Shown: positions 56,878 through 64,000 of the stretch, one piece after another
How the letters are laid out: the number at the start of each line of letters is the position of its first letter
How positions within the stretch are numbered: position 1 is the first letter of the stretch
Source of the DNA: DASRIA01 sp963816975
GTDB lineage: Bacteria; Actinomycetota; Thermoleophilia; Solirubrobacterales; JBBDJG01
Assembly: GCA_963816975.1 (NCBI GenBank)
Contig: CAWFMD010000006.1
Location: 1-64,000, forward strand
Direction of reading: 5' to 3'
DNA length: 64,000 nt
Made by a program: the position numbers and the translations under genes
Notes under the pieces: generated by a model
Seen by the model: only the letters and a program-made list of their open reading frames with translations
What the model was told of the DNA's origin: nothing
The model's database searches: none

Positions 56878-57300
56878 ATGCCGCCCCGTACCGACTTCCT
56901 GACACAGCAACGCCGGCAGATCGAGGCGCGGCTGAAGGAGCTGCAGCCGGCGCACGAAGAGTACTTGACACTGCTTGCAGCGCGTGACGCGCTCGCCGGC
57001 GTGAAGACCGCCAACGGCAGGCGGGGACCGGGCCGCCCGCCGGGCAAGCGCGGGCCGGGCCGCCCGCCGGGCAGCGGCGGGAAGGCGACGGCACGCAAGG
57101 CGGCGGGCCGACCGCGCCGCCGGCGCAGCGGAACGCGACGCGACCAGGCGCTCGAGCTGATCAGGAAGAACCCGGGCATCACGGTCGCGGACATCGCGGA
57201 CCGCATGGGAATCCGCCAGAACTACCTGTACCGCGTGACCCAGGAACTACAGAAGGAGCGGAAGGTCCGCCGCCGTGAAGGCGGGTTTCACGCCAAGTAG
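56878..57300 (+). CDS. AT-hook/winged-helix DNA-binding protein, nucleoid-associated-like
   Basis: 140 residues. An N-terminal coiled-coil helix (RRQIEARLKELQPAHEEYLT, about 10-45) is followed by a basic linker with GRRGPGRPPGKRGPGRPPGS, two clear AT-hook cores (GRPPG), and then KAAGRPRRRRSGTRRD with a third GRP. The C-terminal 55 residues are a winged helix: ALELIRKNPGITVADIADRM, GIRQNYLYRVTQELQKERKV. Architecture suggests a dimeric, minor-groove binding chromatin or regulatory protein. It is divergent from mdh, which it might regulate. No named homologue recalled. Confidence 0.8.
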   Translation: MPPRTDFLTQQRRQIEARLKELQPAHEEYLTLLAARDALAGVKTANGRRGPGRPPGKRGPGRPPGSGGKATARKAAGRPRRRRSGTRRDQALELIRKNPGITVADIADRMGIRQNYLYRVTQELQKERKVRRREGGFHAK

Positions 57301-57313
57301 CCGGGTGACGGGA

Positions 57314-58408
57314 TCACGCCGTAACGCCGGCTTGCATCTTCTCTATCACCGCGTCCGCGACGTCTGAGGTACCCACCGCGGTGGGGTCGTCCCGCGTCGG
57401 TTTCATGTCGTAGGTGACGGACTTACCCTCCTTGATCACCTCGGCGATCGCGGACTCCATCCGGTTCGCCGCCTCGTGCTCGCGCAGGTAGCGCAGCATC
57501 ATCACGCCGCTCAGCATCAAGGCCATCGGATTCACCTTGTTCATCCCCTTGTACTTCGGGGCCGAGCCGTGGGTCGCCTCGAACACCGCGTACTCGTCGC
57601 CGATGTTCCCGCCGGGTGCCATGCCCAGCCCGCCGATCATCCCCGCACCGAGGTCGGACACGATGTCGCCGTACAGGTTGGGCAGCACCACGACGTCGTA
57701 CTCCTCGGGACGTGACACCAGCTGGTTGCACAGGTTGTCGATGATGCGGTCCTCGAACTCGATGTCGGAATAGTCCTGCGCGACCTCCTGCGCCACGCGC
57801 AGGAAGAGGCCGTCCGAGAACTTCATGATGTTCGCCTTGTGCGCCGCGGTCACCTTGCGCCGGCCGTTCTCCCGCGCGTACTCGAACGCGGAGCGCACGA
57901 TCCGCTTCGTCCCGTACACCGAGATCGGCTTGATCGAGATGCCCGCGTCCTCCCGGATCTCCTTGCCCGCGAACTCCTTGATCGCGTCGCGCAGGCGAGC
58001 CGCCTCCGGCGAGCCCATCTCGAACTCGATGCCCGCGTAGAGGTCCTCGTGGTTCTCGCGCACGATCACGATGTCGGTCTGGGGGAACCGGGTCCGCACA
58101 CCCTCGTATGCCTTGCACGGACGCAGGCAGCAGTACAGGTCGAGATCCTTGCGCAGTGCGACGTTCACGGACCGGAACCCGGATCCCACCGGCGTCGTGA
58201 TCGGCGCCTTCATCGCCAGCTTGTTGCGCCGGATCGACTCGAGCACGCGGTCGGGCATCGGCGTGCCCTCCTGCTCGTAGACGTCCACCCCCGCGTCCTG
58301 CCAGTCCCACTCGAAGCCGGGGCCGGACGCCTCGAGCACACGTGCGGTTGCCTCGGCAAGCTCAGGACCGGTGCCGTCTCCGCGGATGAACGTCACGGTG
58401 TAACTCAA
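57314..58408 (-). CDS. Isocitrate/isopropylmalate dehydrogenase family (NAD-type isocitrate dehydrogenase)
   Basis: 364 residues. TVTFIRGDGTGPELAEATAR, PITTPVGSGFRSVNVALRKD (substrate Ser/Asn/Arg), VIVRENHEDLYAGIEFEMGS and ISVYGTKRIVRSAFEYAREN give the isocitrate site. KVTAAHKANIMKFSDGLFLR has the catalytic Lys, and YDVVVLPNLYGDIVSDLGAG the metal Asp. FEATHGSAPKYKGMNKVNPM forms the nucleotide site. The SxN and ENxEDxY-type motifs favour isocitrate over isopropylmalate. It oxidatively decarboxylates isocitrate to 2-oxoglutarate. Convergent with the AT-hook gene. Confidence 0.9.
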   Translation of the reverse strand: MSYTVTFIRGDGTGPELAEATARVLEASGPGFEWDWQDAGVDVYEQEGTPMPDRVLESIRRNKLAMKAPITTPVGSGFRSVNVALRKDLDLYCCLRPCKAYEGVRTRFPQTDIVIVRENHEDLYAGIEFEMGSPEAARLRDAIKEFAGKEIREDAGISIKPISVYGTKRIVRSAFEYARENGRRKVTAAHKANIMKFSDGLFLRVAQEVAQDYSDIEFEDRIIDNLCNQLVSRPEEYDVVVLPNLYGDIVSDLGAGMIGGLGMAPGGNIGDEYAVFEATHGSAPKYKGMNKVNPMALMLSGVMMLRYLREHEAANRMESAIAEVIKEGKSVTYDMKPTRDDPTAVGTSDVADAVIEKMQAGVTA

Positions 58409-58452
58409 CTCGAATCCCCCTTCTCGACTGGACGGGGGTAAGGCTAAACGGT

Positions 58453-59751
58453 TCAGGCGAGCACGTCGGCGCTGGGGCTGACGCGCTGCATCAGGATCGA
58501 TGCGGCGGTCGAGACGAGCTCGCGGTGGAACGTCATCGCAAAGTCGAAACGGCGTGCCTCGTCAGGTCCTTCGTCGCCCAGGTCGCGGGCCACGAAACCT
58601 CCGGCGAAGTGAGGCGCGATCACGAGCACGTTCCATTCTCGGGCGAGGTCGGCGCGTCCGGCCAGGTCCGCACCGCGCACGCCCGGCGCGGGATGCTCGT
58701 CCACGTCTTCGCCGAACACCCCGACGAATGCGACGCGGGCGGCCAGGTCGCGATACATGCCGGCCTGGTGCGGGGTGAAGAAGCGCCTGTGCTGGAACGT
58801 CGCGAGCACGACCGCCTCGTGGCCGATCTCGGCGGCGTGCGCCTCGAGCTGTCTCGAAAGCTGCAGGAGCAGGCGCTTGTCGCCGCGGCGGCAGTGCCGC
58901 TGGTCCCCGATCAGAGTGAAGGGAGTCGCCCGCACGGAGTGCGCGGCGCGCGGGTGGATCACGGGAATGTCCGCGTCAAGCGGCGTGGGCACGGACTTCG
59001 GCAAGGCACCCGGCCGGCCGAACAACCAGCCCTGGCCGAGCTGTGCGCCGACGGCCGCCGCTCTGAACAGGTGCGCGTCGGTCTCGATGCCCTCGGCGAG
59101 CACGAGGGCGCCGGTGCGCTCCGCCTCCGCATTGACCGCGTTCACGGTCCGCGCGGCGCTCGCGCTTGCCGTGTCCTGGATCAGCGCGAGGTCGAGCTTC
59201 ACCACGTCGGGGCGCAGGAAGGGCATCAGCGCGAGCGAGCGATCGTCCGCGCCCACGTCGTCGAGCGCCACGCCGATGCCGGCCCGCCGCGCCCGCTCGA
59301 CGGTGGCGAGGAGTTCGGCGGGGCGGGCCGTGAGGGCGCGTTCGGTGACCTCCACGAATACGCGCAGGCCGCTGGCGCGGATCTCCTCCAGCGCGACGTC
59401 GCTGAAGAGCTCGCCACCCTCGACGGCGTCCGGCTCGATGTTGACGAACAGCGCAGCCGCGCCGCCCATCCCACTGGCCCACGCCCCTTCGATCGCGGCT
59501 TCGCGGCACGCCCGGTCGAGCGCCGTCAGCTGATCGCTGCGACGAGCTGCTCCGAACAGCTCCGCCGGCGACGCGAGCGGGGATCCCTCCGGCCCCCGTG
59601 CGAGTGCCTCGTACCCGACGACCGCCAGCGAGCGGATGTCGACGATCGGCTGGTACGCGGAATGCAGGCCTCCGCCTTCGATCAGGCCCCGCAGCATGAA
59701 GCCCGTGCTGCCGTCGGGAGGCATGGGACTCATTTCGGCAGCGCGGGCCAT
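58453..59751 (-). CDS. EAL-domain phosphodiesterase fused to a DICT sensory domain
   Basis: 432 residues. EAL domain (about 25-255): SAYQPIVDIRSLAVVGYEAL with the EAL glutamate, LFVNIEPDAV, RVFVEVTERAL, VALDDVGADDRSL, DVVKLDLALIQD, ALVLAEGIETDAHL and GQGWLFGRPG. All the metal and catalytic positions are present, so it should hydrolyse cyclic di-GMP; DDFG is DDVG. The C-terminal part (about 280-425) is a DICT domain (ATPFTLIGDQRHCRRGDKRL, FFTPHQAGMYRDLAARVAFV, WNVLVIAPHFAGGFVARDLG), a sensory module linked with cyclic-nucleotide signalling. No membrane segment. Divergent from the acyl-CoA dehydrogenase. Confidence 0.92.
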   Translation of the reverse strand: MARAAEMSPMPPDGSTGFMLRGLIEGGGLHSAYQPIVDIRSLAVVGYEALARGPEGSPLASPAELFGAARRSDQLTALDRACREAAIEGAWASGMGGAAALFVNIEPDAVEGGELFSDVALEEIRASGLRVFVEVTERALTARPAELLATVERARRAGIGVALDDVGADDRSLALMPFLRPDVVKLDLALIQDTASASAARTVNAVNAEAERTGALVLAEGIETDAHLFRAAAVGAQLGQGWLFGRPGALPKSVPTPLDADIPVIHPRAAHSVRATPFTLIGDQRHCRRGDKRLLLQLSRQLEAHAAEIGHEAVVLATFQHRRFFTPHQAGMYRDLAARVAFVGVFGEDVDEHPAPGVRGADLAGRADLAREWNVLVIAPHFAGGFVARDLGDEGPDEARRFDFAMTFHRELVSTAASILMQRVSPSADVLA

Positions 59752-59792
59752 CCCTTGAGCGCACCGGTAACGGCGGCGGTAGAGTTGGACGC

Positions 59793-61466
59793 ATGGCTGT
59801 CGCAGAGCCCCAGCGGACCCGCTCCGGGCCCACGCACGAGGTCGTCAACCAAGTACCGCCGCTCGAGCCCTACAACGCTTTCGAGCAGGACCGCGTGCTG
59901 GTCGAGGCCCTGGACCGTGAGGGCGCGGGCTGGGCCGCCGACCGGGTCCGCGCGCTCGGTCACATCGCCGGAGGCGAGGCCGTCGAATGGGGGCGGCTCG
60001 CGAACGAGCACGAGCCGACCCTGCGCACGCACGACCGCTACGGCCACCGCATCGACGAGGTCGAGTACCACCCCGCGTATCACCGCCTGCTGGAAGTCGC
60101 CGTCTCCAACGGGCTGCATTCCCTTCCCTGGACCGACCCGCGGCCGGGCGCGCACGTGGCGCGCGCCGCGCTCTTCATGGTGATGGGCCAGGCCGAGGGC
60201 GGGCACCTGTGCCCGATCTCGATGACCTACTCGGGCGTCCCGGCGCTGCGCGCCACCCCGGAGCTGGCGGCTGAATGGGAGCCGCGCATCACCTCCAACT
60301 CCTACGACCCCCGGCTCGTGAGCGCCGACGACAAGGCCGGCTCGCTGATCGGAATGGCGATGACCGAGAAGCAGGGCGGCTCGGACGTGCGCGCCAACAC
60401 CACGGTCGCGCGAGCGCTGAACGGCGGGGGCGCCGGCGCCGAATACGAGATCACCGGCCACAAGTGGTTCTGCTCGGCGCCGATGTGCGACGTGTTCCTG
60501 GTGCTCGCGCAGGCCGACGGCGGCCTGTCCTGCTTCGTGCTGCCGCGCGTCCTCCCGGACGGCTCGCGCAACGAGTTCCACCTGCAGCGCCTGAAGGACA
60601 AGCTCGGCAACCGCTCCAACGCCTCCAGCGAGGTCGAGTTCGACGGCGCCTGGGCGCGCATGCTGGGCGAGGAGGGCCGCGGCGTGCCGACCATCATCGA
60701 GATGGTCAACCACACGCGGCTCGACTGCGTGCTCGGCTCGGCGACCGGCATGCGCGGCGGGGTCGCGCGCGCCACCCACCAGGCGGCGCATCGCGCGGCG
60801 TTCGGCAAGCTCCTGATCGACCAGCCGCTGATGCAGAACGTGCTCGCGGACCTGTGCGTCGAGTCCGAGGCCGCCACGATCACGGGGATGCGACTCGCGC
60901 GCGCCTACGACGAGGCGGGCAGCGACGATCGCGAGAACCTGTTCAAGCGCCTCGCCACGGCCGTGTCGAAGTACTGGATCTGCAAGCGCGGCGCCGCGCA
61001 CGCGCACGAATCGCTCGAGTGCTTCGGCGGCAACGGCTTCGTCGAGGAGTCCGGCATGCCGCGCCTGTACCGGGAGGCTCCGCTGAACTCGATCTGGGAG
61101 GGGTCAGGCAACGTGGCCTGCCTGGACGTGCTGCGCGCGATGGTGAAGAGCCCGGAGTCGGTCGAGGTGTTCTTCGACGAGATCGAGCAGACGGCGGGCT
61201 CGGACGACCGCGTGGCCACGGCGATCAAGGACCTGAAGGGTGAGTTGTCGGACTTCGAGGCCGCGGAGGCGCGCGCCCGCCACATCGTCGAGCGAATGGC
61301 GCTCACCCTCCAGGGCGCGCTACTCGTGCGCGACGGTCACCCGGCGGTCGCCGACGCGTTCTGCGCGTCGCGCCTGGCGGGCGACTGGGGTCACGCCTTC
61401 GGCACGCTGCCGGCGGGCGTCGACCACCGGGCGATCATCGATCGCCACCTGCCGCACCCGAACTAG
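59793..61466 (+). CDS. Acyl-CoA dehydrogenase family protein, AidB-like
   Basis: 557 residues, longer than ordinary acyl-CoA dehydrogenases (~390). THEVVNQVPPLEPYNAFEQD is the AidB N-terminal region. LIGMAMTEKQGGSDVRANTT and YEITGHKWFCSAPMCDVFLV are the FAD/substrate core. RHHKDKLG-type LKDKLGNRSNASSEVEFDGA and HTRLDCVLGSATGMRGGVAR follow. LYREAPLNSIWEGSGNVACL includes the region of the catalytic Glu of the family. AidB proteins are FAD proteins induced by alkylation stress, some binding DNA, and their enzymatic role is unclear. Start ATG 59793. Confidence 0.92.
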   Translation: MAVAEPQRTRSGPTHEVVNQVPPLEPYNAFEQDRVLVEALDREGAGWAADRVRALGHIAGGEAVEWGRLANEHEPTLRTHDRYGHRIDEVEYHPAYHRLLEVAVSNGLHSLPWTDPRPGAHVARAALFMVMGQAEGGHLCPISMTYSGVPALRATPELAAEWEPRITSNSYDPRLVSADDKAGSLIGMAMTEKQGGSDVRANTTVARALNGGGAGAEYEITGHKWFCSAPMCDVFLVLAQADGGLSCFVLPRVLPDGSRNEFHLQRLKDKLGNRSNASSEVEFDGAWARMLGEEGRGVPTIIEMVNHTRLDCVLGSATGMRGGVARATHQAAHRAAFGKLLIDQPLMQNVLADLCVESEAATITGMRLARAYDEAGSDDRENLFKRLATAVSKYWICKRGAAHAHESLECFGGNGFVEESGMPRLYREAPLNSIWEGSGNVACLDVLRAMVKSPESVEVFFDEIEQTAGSDDRVATAIKDLKGELSDFEAAEARARHIVERMALTLQGALLVRDGHPAVADAFCASRLAGDWGHAFGTLPAGVDHRAIIDRHLPHPN

Positions 61467-61487
61467 CAGCCGGCGAACTTTCCCGAA

Positions 61488-61859
61488 CTACACCCGAGGG
61501 GTGGGTGTGAAACGCGATAGTTCGGCCTCGAGCCAGTCGGGCTCGACTCCGTAGCGCACGGCGAGGGTCGAGATGCCCGCTCCCCGCTGCCTGGACGCAA
61601 AAGCATCGTCGAGCCACTGGTTCTCCGGGACCTCCGGCAGCCATGGGACCTCCTCTTGCGCCACTGGCTCCCTGTTCAGATCGCGCCAGAAGACGAAAAG
61701 CAATGCAGGGAATGCCAGTATTCCCGCGGCGCCAACCCAGTCAACGAGGAGGGCGGTCAGTCCGATTGCCCCCATTGCCCTGGCGATGGTGAGCCCCGCG
61801 TCGCGCAGCGAGAAGCCCTCTTCCCGCAGGTGCGTGGGAGTCTCGTCACAACCCCTCAT
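61488..61859 (-). CDS. Small membrane protein of unknown function
   Basis: 123 residues. One or two membrane helices cover GLTIARAMGAIGLTALLVDW and VGAAGILAFPALLFVFWRDL. The C-terminal soluble part reads NQWLDDAFASRQRGAGISTL and AVRYGVEPDWLEAELSRF, which could be a short helical DNA- or protein-binding piece. Convergent with the acyl-CoA dehydrogenase and 39 bp from the divergent site-2 protease start. No family recognised. Confidence 0.65.
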   Translation of the reverse strand: MRGCDETPTHLREEGFSLRDAGLTIARAMGAIGLTALLVDWVGAAGILAFPALLFVFWRDLNREPVAQEEVPWLPEVPENQWLDDAFASRQRGAGISTLAVRYGVEPDWLEAELSRFTPTPRV

Positions 61860-61898
61860 GGGCAGATCCTAATCCGGCAAGCCCTACCATCAAAGGAG

Positions 61899-63098
61899 AT
61901 GCTGGGTGGACGATCGATACCTCTCGTGCGGATTTTTGGCATCCGCATCGGCGTGGACCCGAGCTGGTTCCTGGCCCTGTTCCTGTTCATCTGGTGGCTG
62001 ACGGACTACTACCAGGCGGCGCTCCCGGGCGGCAGCGACAGCGGAGCCTTCACGCTGGCGACGATCAGCGCCCTGCTGTTCTTCCTGTCCATCCTGCTGC
62101 ACGAGCTGGGGCACGCGGTGATCGCGATCCGCAACGGCATCTCGATCGCCGGCATCGACCTGTGGCTGTTCGGCGGCGTGGCGAAGATGTCGCGGGACAC
62201 GCAGTCTCCCGGCGTGGAGTTCAGGGTGGCGGTGGCCGGTCCGCTGGTGACCCTGCTGATCGCGGTCCTGTGCTTCGGGCTCGGCATCGCGGTCGCGGGC
62301 GGCCTGGACGCGTTCGGGAACGCCCTCGCGTTCGACGCCGAGGGGACGGCCGGCGGCCTCATCGCGATGCTCGCCTATCTGCTGAGCATCAACATCCTGC
62401 TGCTCGTGTTCAACCTGATCCCCGCCTTCCCCCTCGACGGGGGACGGATCGCGCGCGCGATGATCTGGAAGGCCACGGGCGACCGGACCAAGGCGACGAA
62501 CAGCGCCGCGCTGCTGGGACAGGGTTTCTCCTATGTCCTGATCGGGGCCGGCGTGGCCGGGCTGCTGGGTGCGCAGATCCCGCCCTTCGGCAAGCTCGAC
62601 GTGGTATCGGCGCTGTGGTTCATCTTCATCGGCATGTTCCTCGGTCAGGCGGCGCGGACGGCCACCTACCAGTCCGCCGTGCTCTCGCGCATCGAGGGCA
62701 TCACGGTGTCCGACGTGATGGACGCGGAGCCGATCGCCATTCCGGGCGAGATGACGATCGGCGACGCCCTGCACGAGTACTTCCTGCGCTACCGCTATGA
62801 CTGGTTCCCGGTGGTCGACGGCAACGGCCGGTTCGTGGGAATCGTCGATCGAACGCGCGCCGAGCGCGTCCCGGAGGACCGCCATCCCGTGTTCACGGTC
62901 AGGGAGATCCTGAGAGCCGAGGACGACAACGTGCGGGTGCGCTCGGACGAGCCGCTGGAGGCGCTGCTCGGGTCGTCGGCACTGATGAGCCTCGGGGCAC
63001 TGATGGCGGTCGACCGTGACGGTCGCCTCCAGGGCGTGGTCACCTGGGACCAGGTCCGGCGTGCACTCCAGCAGCCGACCGGCGTGGCGACTCCATAG
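61899..63098 (+). CDS. Site-2 protease family (M50) membrane metalloprotease with CBS domains
   Basis: 399 residues from ATG 61899; AAAGGAG abuts that ATG too closely, so GTG 61926 (VRIFGIRIGV) may be the real start. The zinc motif HELGH is in LLHELGHAVIAIRNGISIAG (near residue 67) and the third ligand in NLIPAFPLDGGRIARAMIW (the NxxPxxPLDGG motif). About six helices. The C-terminal ~130 residues hold a CBS pair: ITVSDVMDAEPIAIPGEMTI and WFPVVDGNGRFVGIVDRTRA. Members cleave membrane-bound regulatory proteins; the CBS domains likely bind a nucleotide. The target is not evident from neighbours. Confidence 0.92.
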   Translation: MLGGRSIPLVRIFGIRIGVDPSWFLALFLFIWWLTDYYQAALPGGSDSGAFTLATISALLFFLSILLHELGHAVIAIRNGISIAGIDLWLFGGVAKMSRDTQSPGVEFRVAVAGPLVTLLIAVLCFGLGIAVAGGLDAFGNALAFDAEGTAGGLIAMLAYLLSINILLLVFNLIPAFPLDGGRIARAMIWKATGDRTKATNSAALLGQGFSYVLIGAGVAGLLGAQIPPFGKLDVVSALWFIFIGMFLGQAARTATYQSAVLSRIEGITVSDVMDAEPIAIPGEMTIGDALHEYFLRYRYDWFPVVDGNGRFVGIVDRTRAERVPEDRHPVFTVREILRAEDDNVRVRSDEPLEALLGSSALMSLGALMAVDRDGRLQGVVTWDQVRRALQQPTGVATP

Positions 63099-63130
63099 CC
63101 CTTTGCCGCGGATGCATAGAATCCCGCGCC

Positions 63131-64000
63131 GTGCCCGAGCATGACGTCCTCGTCATAGGCGCCGGCCTGGCCGGCCAGCGTGCCGCCCTCAGCGCCGCCC
63201 AGGCCGGGGCGTCGGTGGGCATCATCTCCAAGGTCCACCCCGTCCGCTCCCATTCCAACGCGGCCCAGGGCGGGATCAATGCCGCACTGAACCCGGAGGA
63301 CTCCTGGGAGTCCCACGCCTACGACACCGTCAAGGGGTCGGACTACCTGGGCGACCAGGACGCGATCGAGATCATGTGCCAGGAGGCGCCCGAGGAGCTG
63401 CTGCACCTGGAGCACATGGGCGTCACCTTCCACCGCAACGAAGAGGGGCTGCTGGGCACGCGCGCCTTCGGCGGGGCCTCCGCCGCCCGCACCTACTACG
63501 TCGCCGACATCACCGGCCAGGCGATCCTGCACGTGCTCTACGAGCAGCTGATGAAGCACGACGAGGTCCACCGCTACGAGGAGTGGTTCACGACCGGCCT
63601 GGCGCTCGACGAGTCGGGCCACTGCGCGGGGGCGATCACCCGCGACCTGCGCGACGGCTCGATGGAGCTGTTCAGGGCGAAGTCGGTGATCCTCGCGACC
63701 GGCGGCAACGGCCAGTGCTTCAACCCCACCACCAACGCCCTGATCTGCACGGGCGACGGCATCGCGCAGGCCTACCGCGTGGGCGCGCCTTTGATGGACA
63801 TGGAGATGGTCCAGTACCACCCGACCACCCTGGCGGGGAACGGGCTGTTGATCACCGAGGGCGCGCGCGGCGAGGGCGCCCACCTCTACAACGCCGCGGG
63901 CGAGCGGTTCATGGAGAAGTACGCGCCCAACAAGATGGAGCTGGCCTCCCGGGACGTCGTCTCGCGCGCCGAGCAGACCGAGATCAACGAGGGCCGCGGC
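63131..64000 (+). CDS. sdhA: Succinate dehydrogenase/fumarate reductase flavoprotein subunit, partial at window edge
   Basis: 290 residues visible, open at the right end. Start GTG 63131 (PEHDVLVIGAGLAGQRAALS, the FAD motif). SKVHPVRSHSNAAQGGINAA contains the His that covalently holds FAD. Next come SWESHAYDTVKGSDYLGDQD, TRAFGGASAARTYYVADITG and SVILATGGNGQCFNPTTNAL, then MEMVQYHPTTLAGNGLLITE with catalytic-site residues and EGARGEGAHLYNAAGERFME. As the flavoprotein of complex II it oxidises succinate at the inner membrane face. With mdh and idh nearby it makes three TCA genes at this end. The sdhB partner is presumably beyond the edge. Confidence 0.95.
   Translation, partial: MPEHDVLVIGAGLAGQRAALSAAQAGASVGIISKVHPVRSHSNAAQGGINAALNPEDSWESHAYDTVKGSDYLGDQDAIEIMCQEAPEELLHLEHMGVTFHRNEEGLLGTRAFGGASAARTYYVADITGQAILHVLYEQLMKHDEVHRYEEWFTTGLALDESGHCAGAITRDLRDGSMELFRAKSVILATGGNGQCFNPTTNALICTGDGIAQAYRVGAPLMDMEMVQYHPTTLAGNGLLITEGARGEGAHLYNAAGERFMEKYAPNKMELASRDVVSRAEQTEINEGRG

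Overview
The window is GC-rich throughout. From about 4.88 kb to the right end it reads as one chromosome segment of a high-GC actinobacterium, most like the Thermoleophilia / Solirubrobacterales. That placement is an inference from protein style: GTG and TTG starts, AT-hook proteins, class II ribonucleotide reductase with NrdR, and secreted proteins ending in NTLFA-QG-FVP. The first ~4.85 kb instead looks mycobacterial: a 13E12-repeat DUF222/HNH protein, two TetR regulators, a DUF2236 oxygenase, an SDR and a Gdx/SugE-type SMR exporter. The two parts meet near 4.86 kb, where two convergent genes (SMR on +, family 2 glycosyltransferase on -) both lose their 3' ends. This is most simply an assembly chimera, with transfer or rearrangement as the alternative.

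Single-base indels break nearly every gene from 1 to about 16.6 kb and become rare afterwards (wzt at 22.85-22.88 kb, holin at 38.3 kb, rhodanese at 38.73 kb, possibly the ends of the 37.26 kb HTH gene and the NDH-2 gene). Most look like sequencing error, since the intact protein can be read by switching frame.

Layout. 0-4.85 kb: mycobacterial-type cassette. 4.88-23.5 kb: surface glycan locus, with family 2 glycosyltransferases, a MurJ/Wzx-like flippase, Zn-ribbon methyltransferases, RmlC- and RmlD-like enzymes, large membrane proteins (GT-C-like and DUF2142), a fused GT2-GT4 (WsaF-like) protein, the ABC exporter pair Wzm/Wzt and two more methyltransferases. 23.5-37 kb: a pseudo-receiver LuxR regulator, a lipoprotein, two tandem secreted beta-helix paralogues, a penicillin-acylase-type Ntn hydrolase, AzlCD, MmgE/PrpD, an enoyl-CoA hydratase and a nine-repeat secreted protein. 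The acylase and the nine-repeat protein carry the same C-terminal domain. 37-45 kb: winged-helix regulator, DUF305 lipoprotein, holin-like protein, rhodanese, nrdR-nrdJ with two candidate NrdR boxes, and NDH-2. 45-55 kb: hsp20-lon operon, MBL hydrolase, two cation transporters with a CBS protein, a small four-Cys protein and a metallophosphoesterase. 54.5-64 kb: central metabolism (2-hydroxyacid dehydrogenase, malate dehydrogenase, isocitrate dehydrogenase, AidB-like acyl-CoA dehydrogenase, start of sdhA), an AT-hook/winged-helix protein, an EAL-DICT protein and a site-2 protease.

How they work together: the glycan genes form a plausible route from nucleotide-sugar tailoring through glycan assembly to ABC export. 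The secreted proteins at 24-37 kb suggest an elaborate cell surface. The right end holds three TCA-cycle genes. I saw no tRNA, rRNA, CRISPR array, insertion sequence or replication origin.
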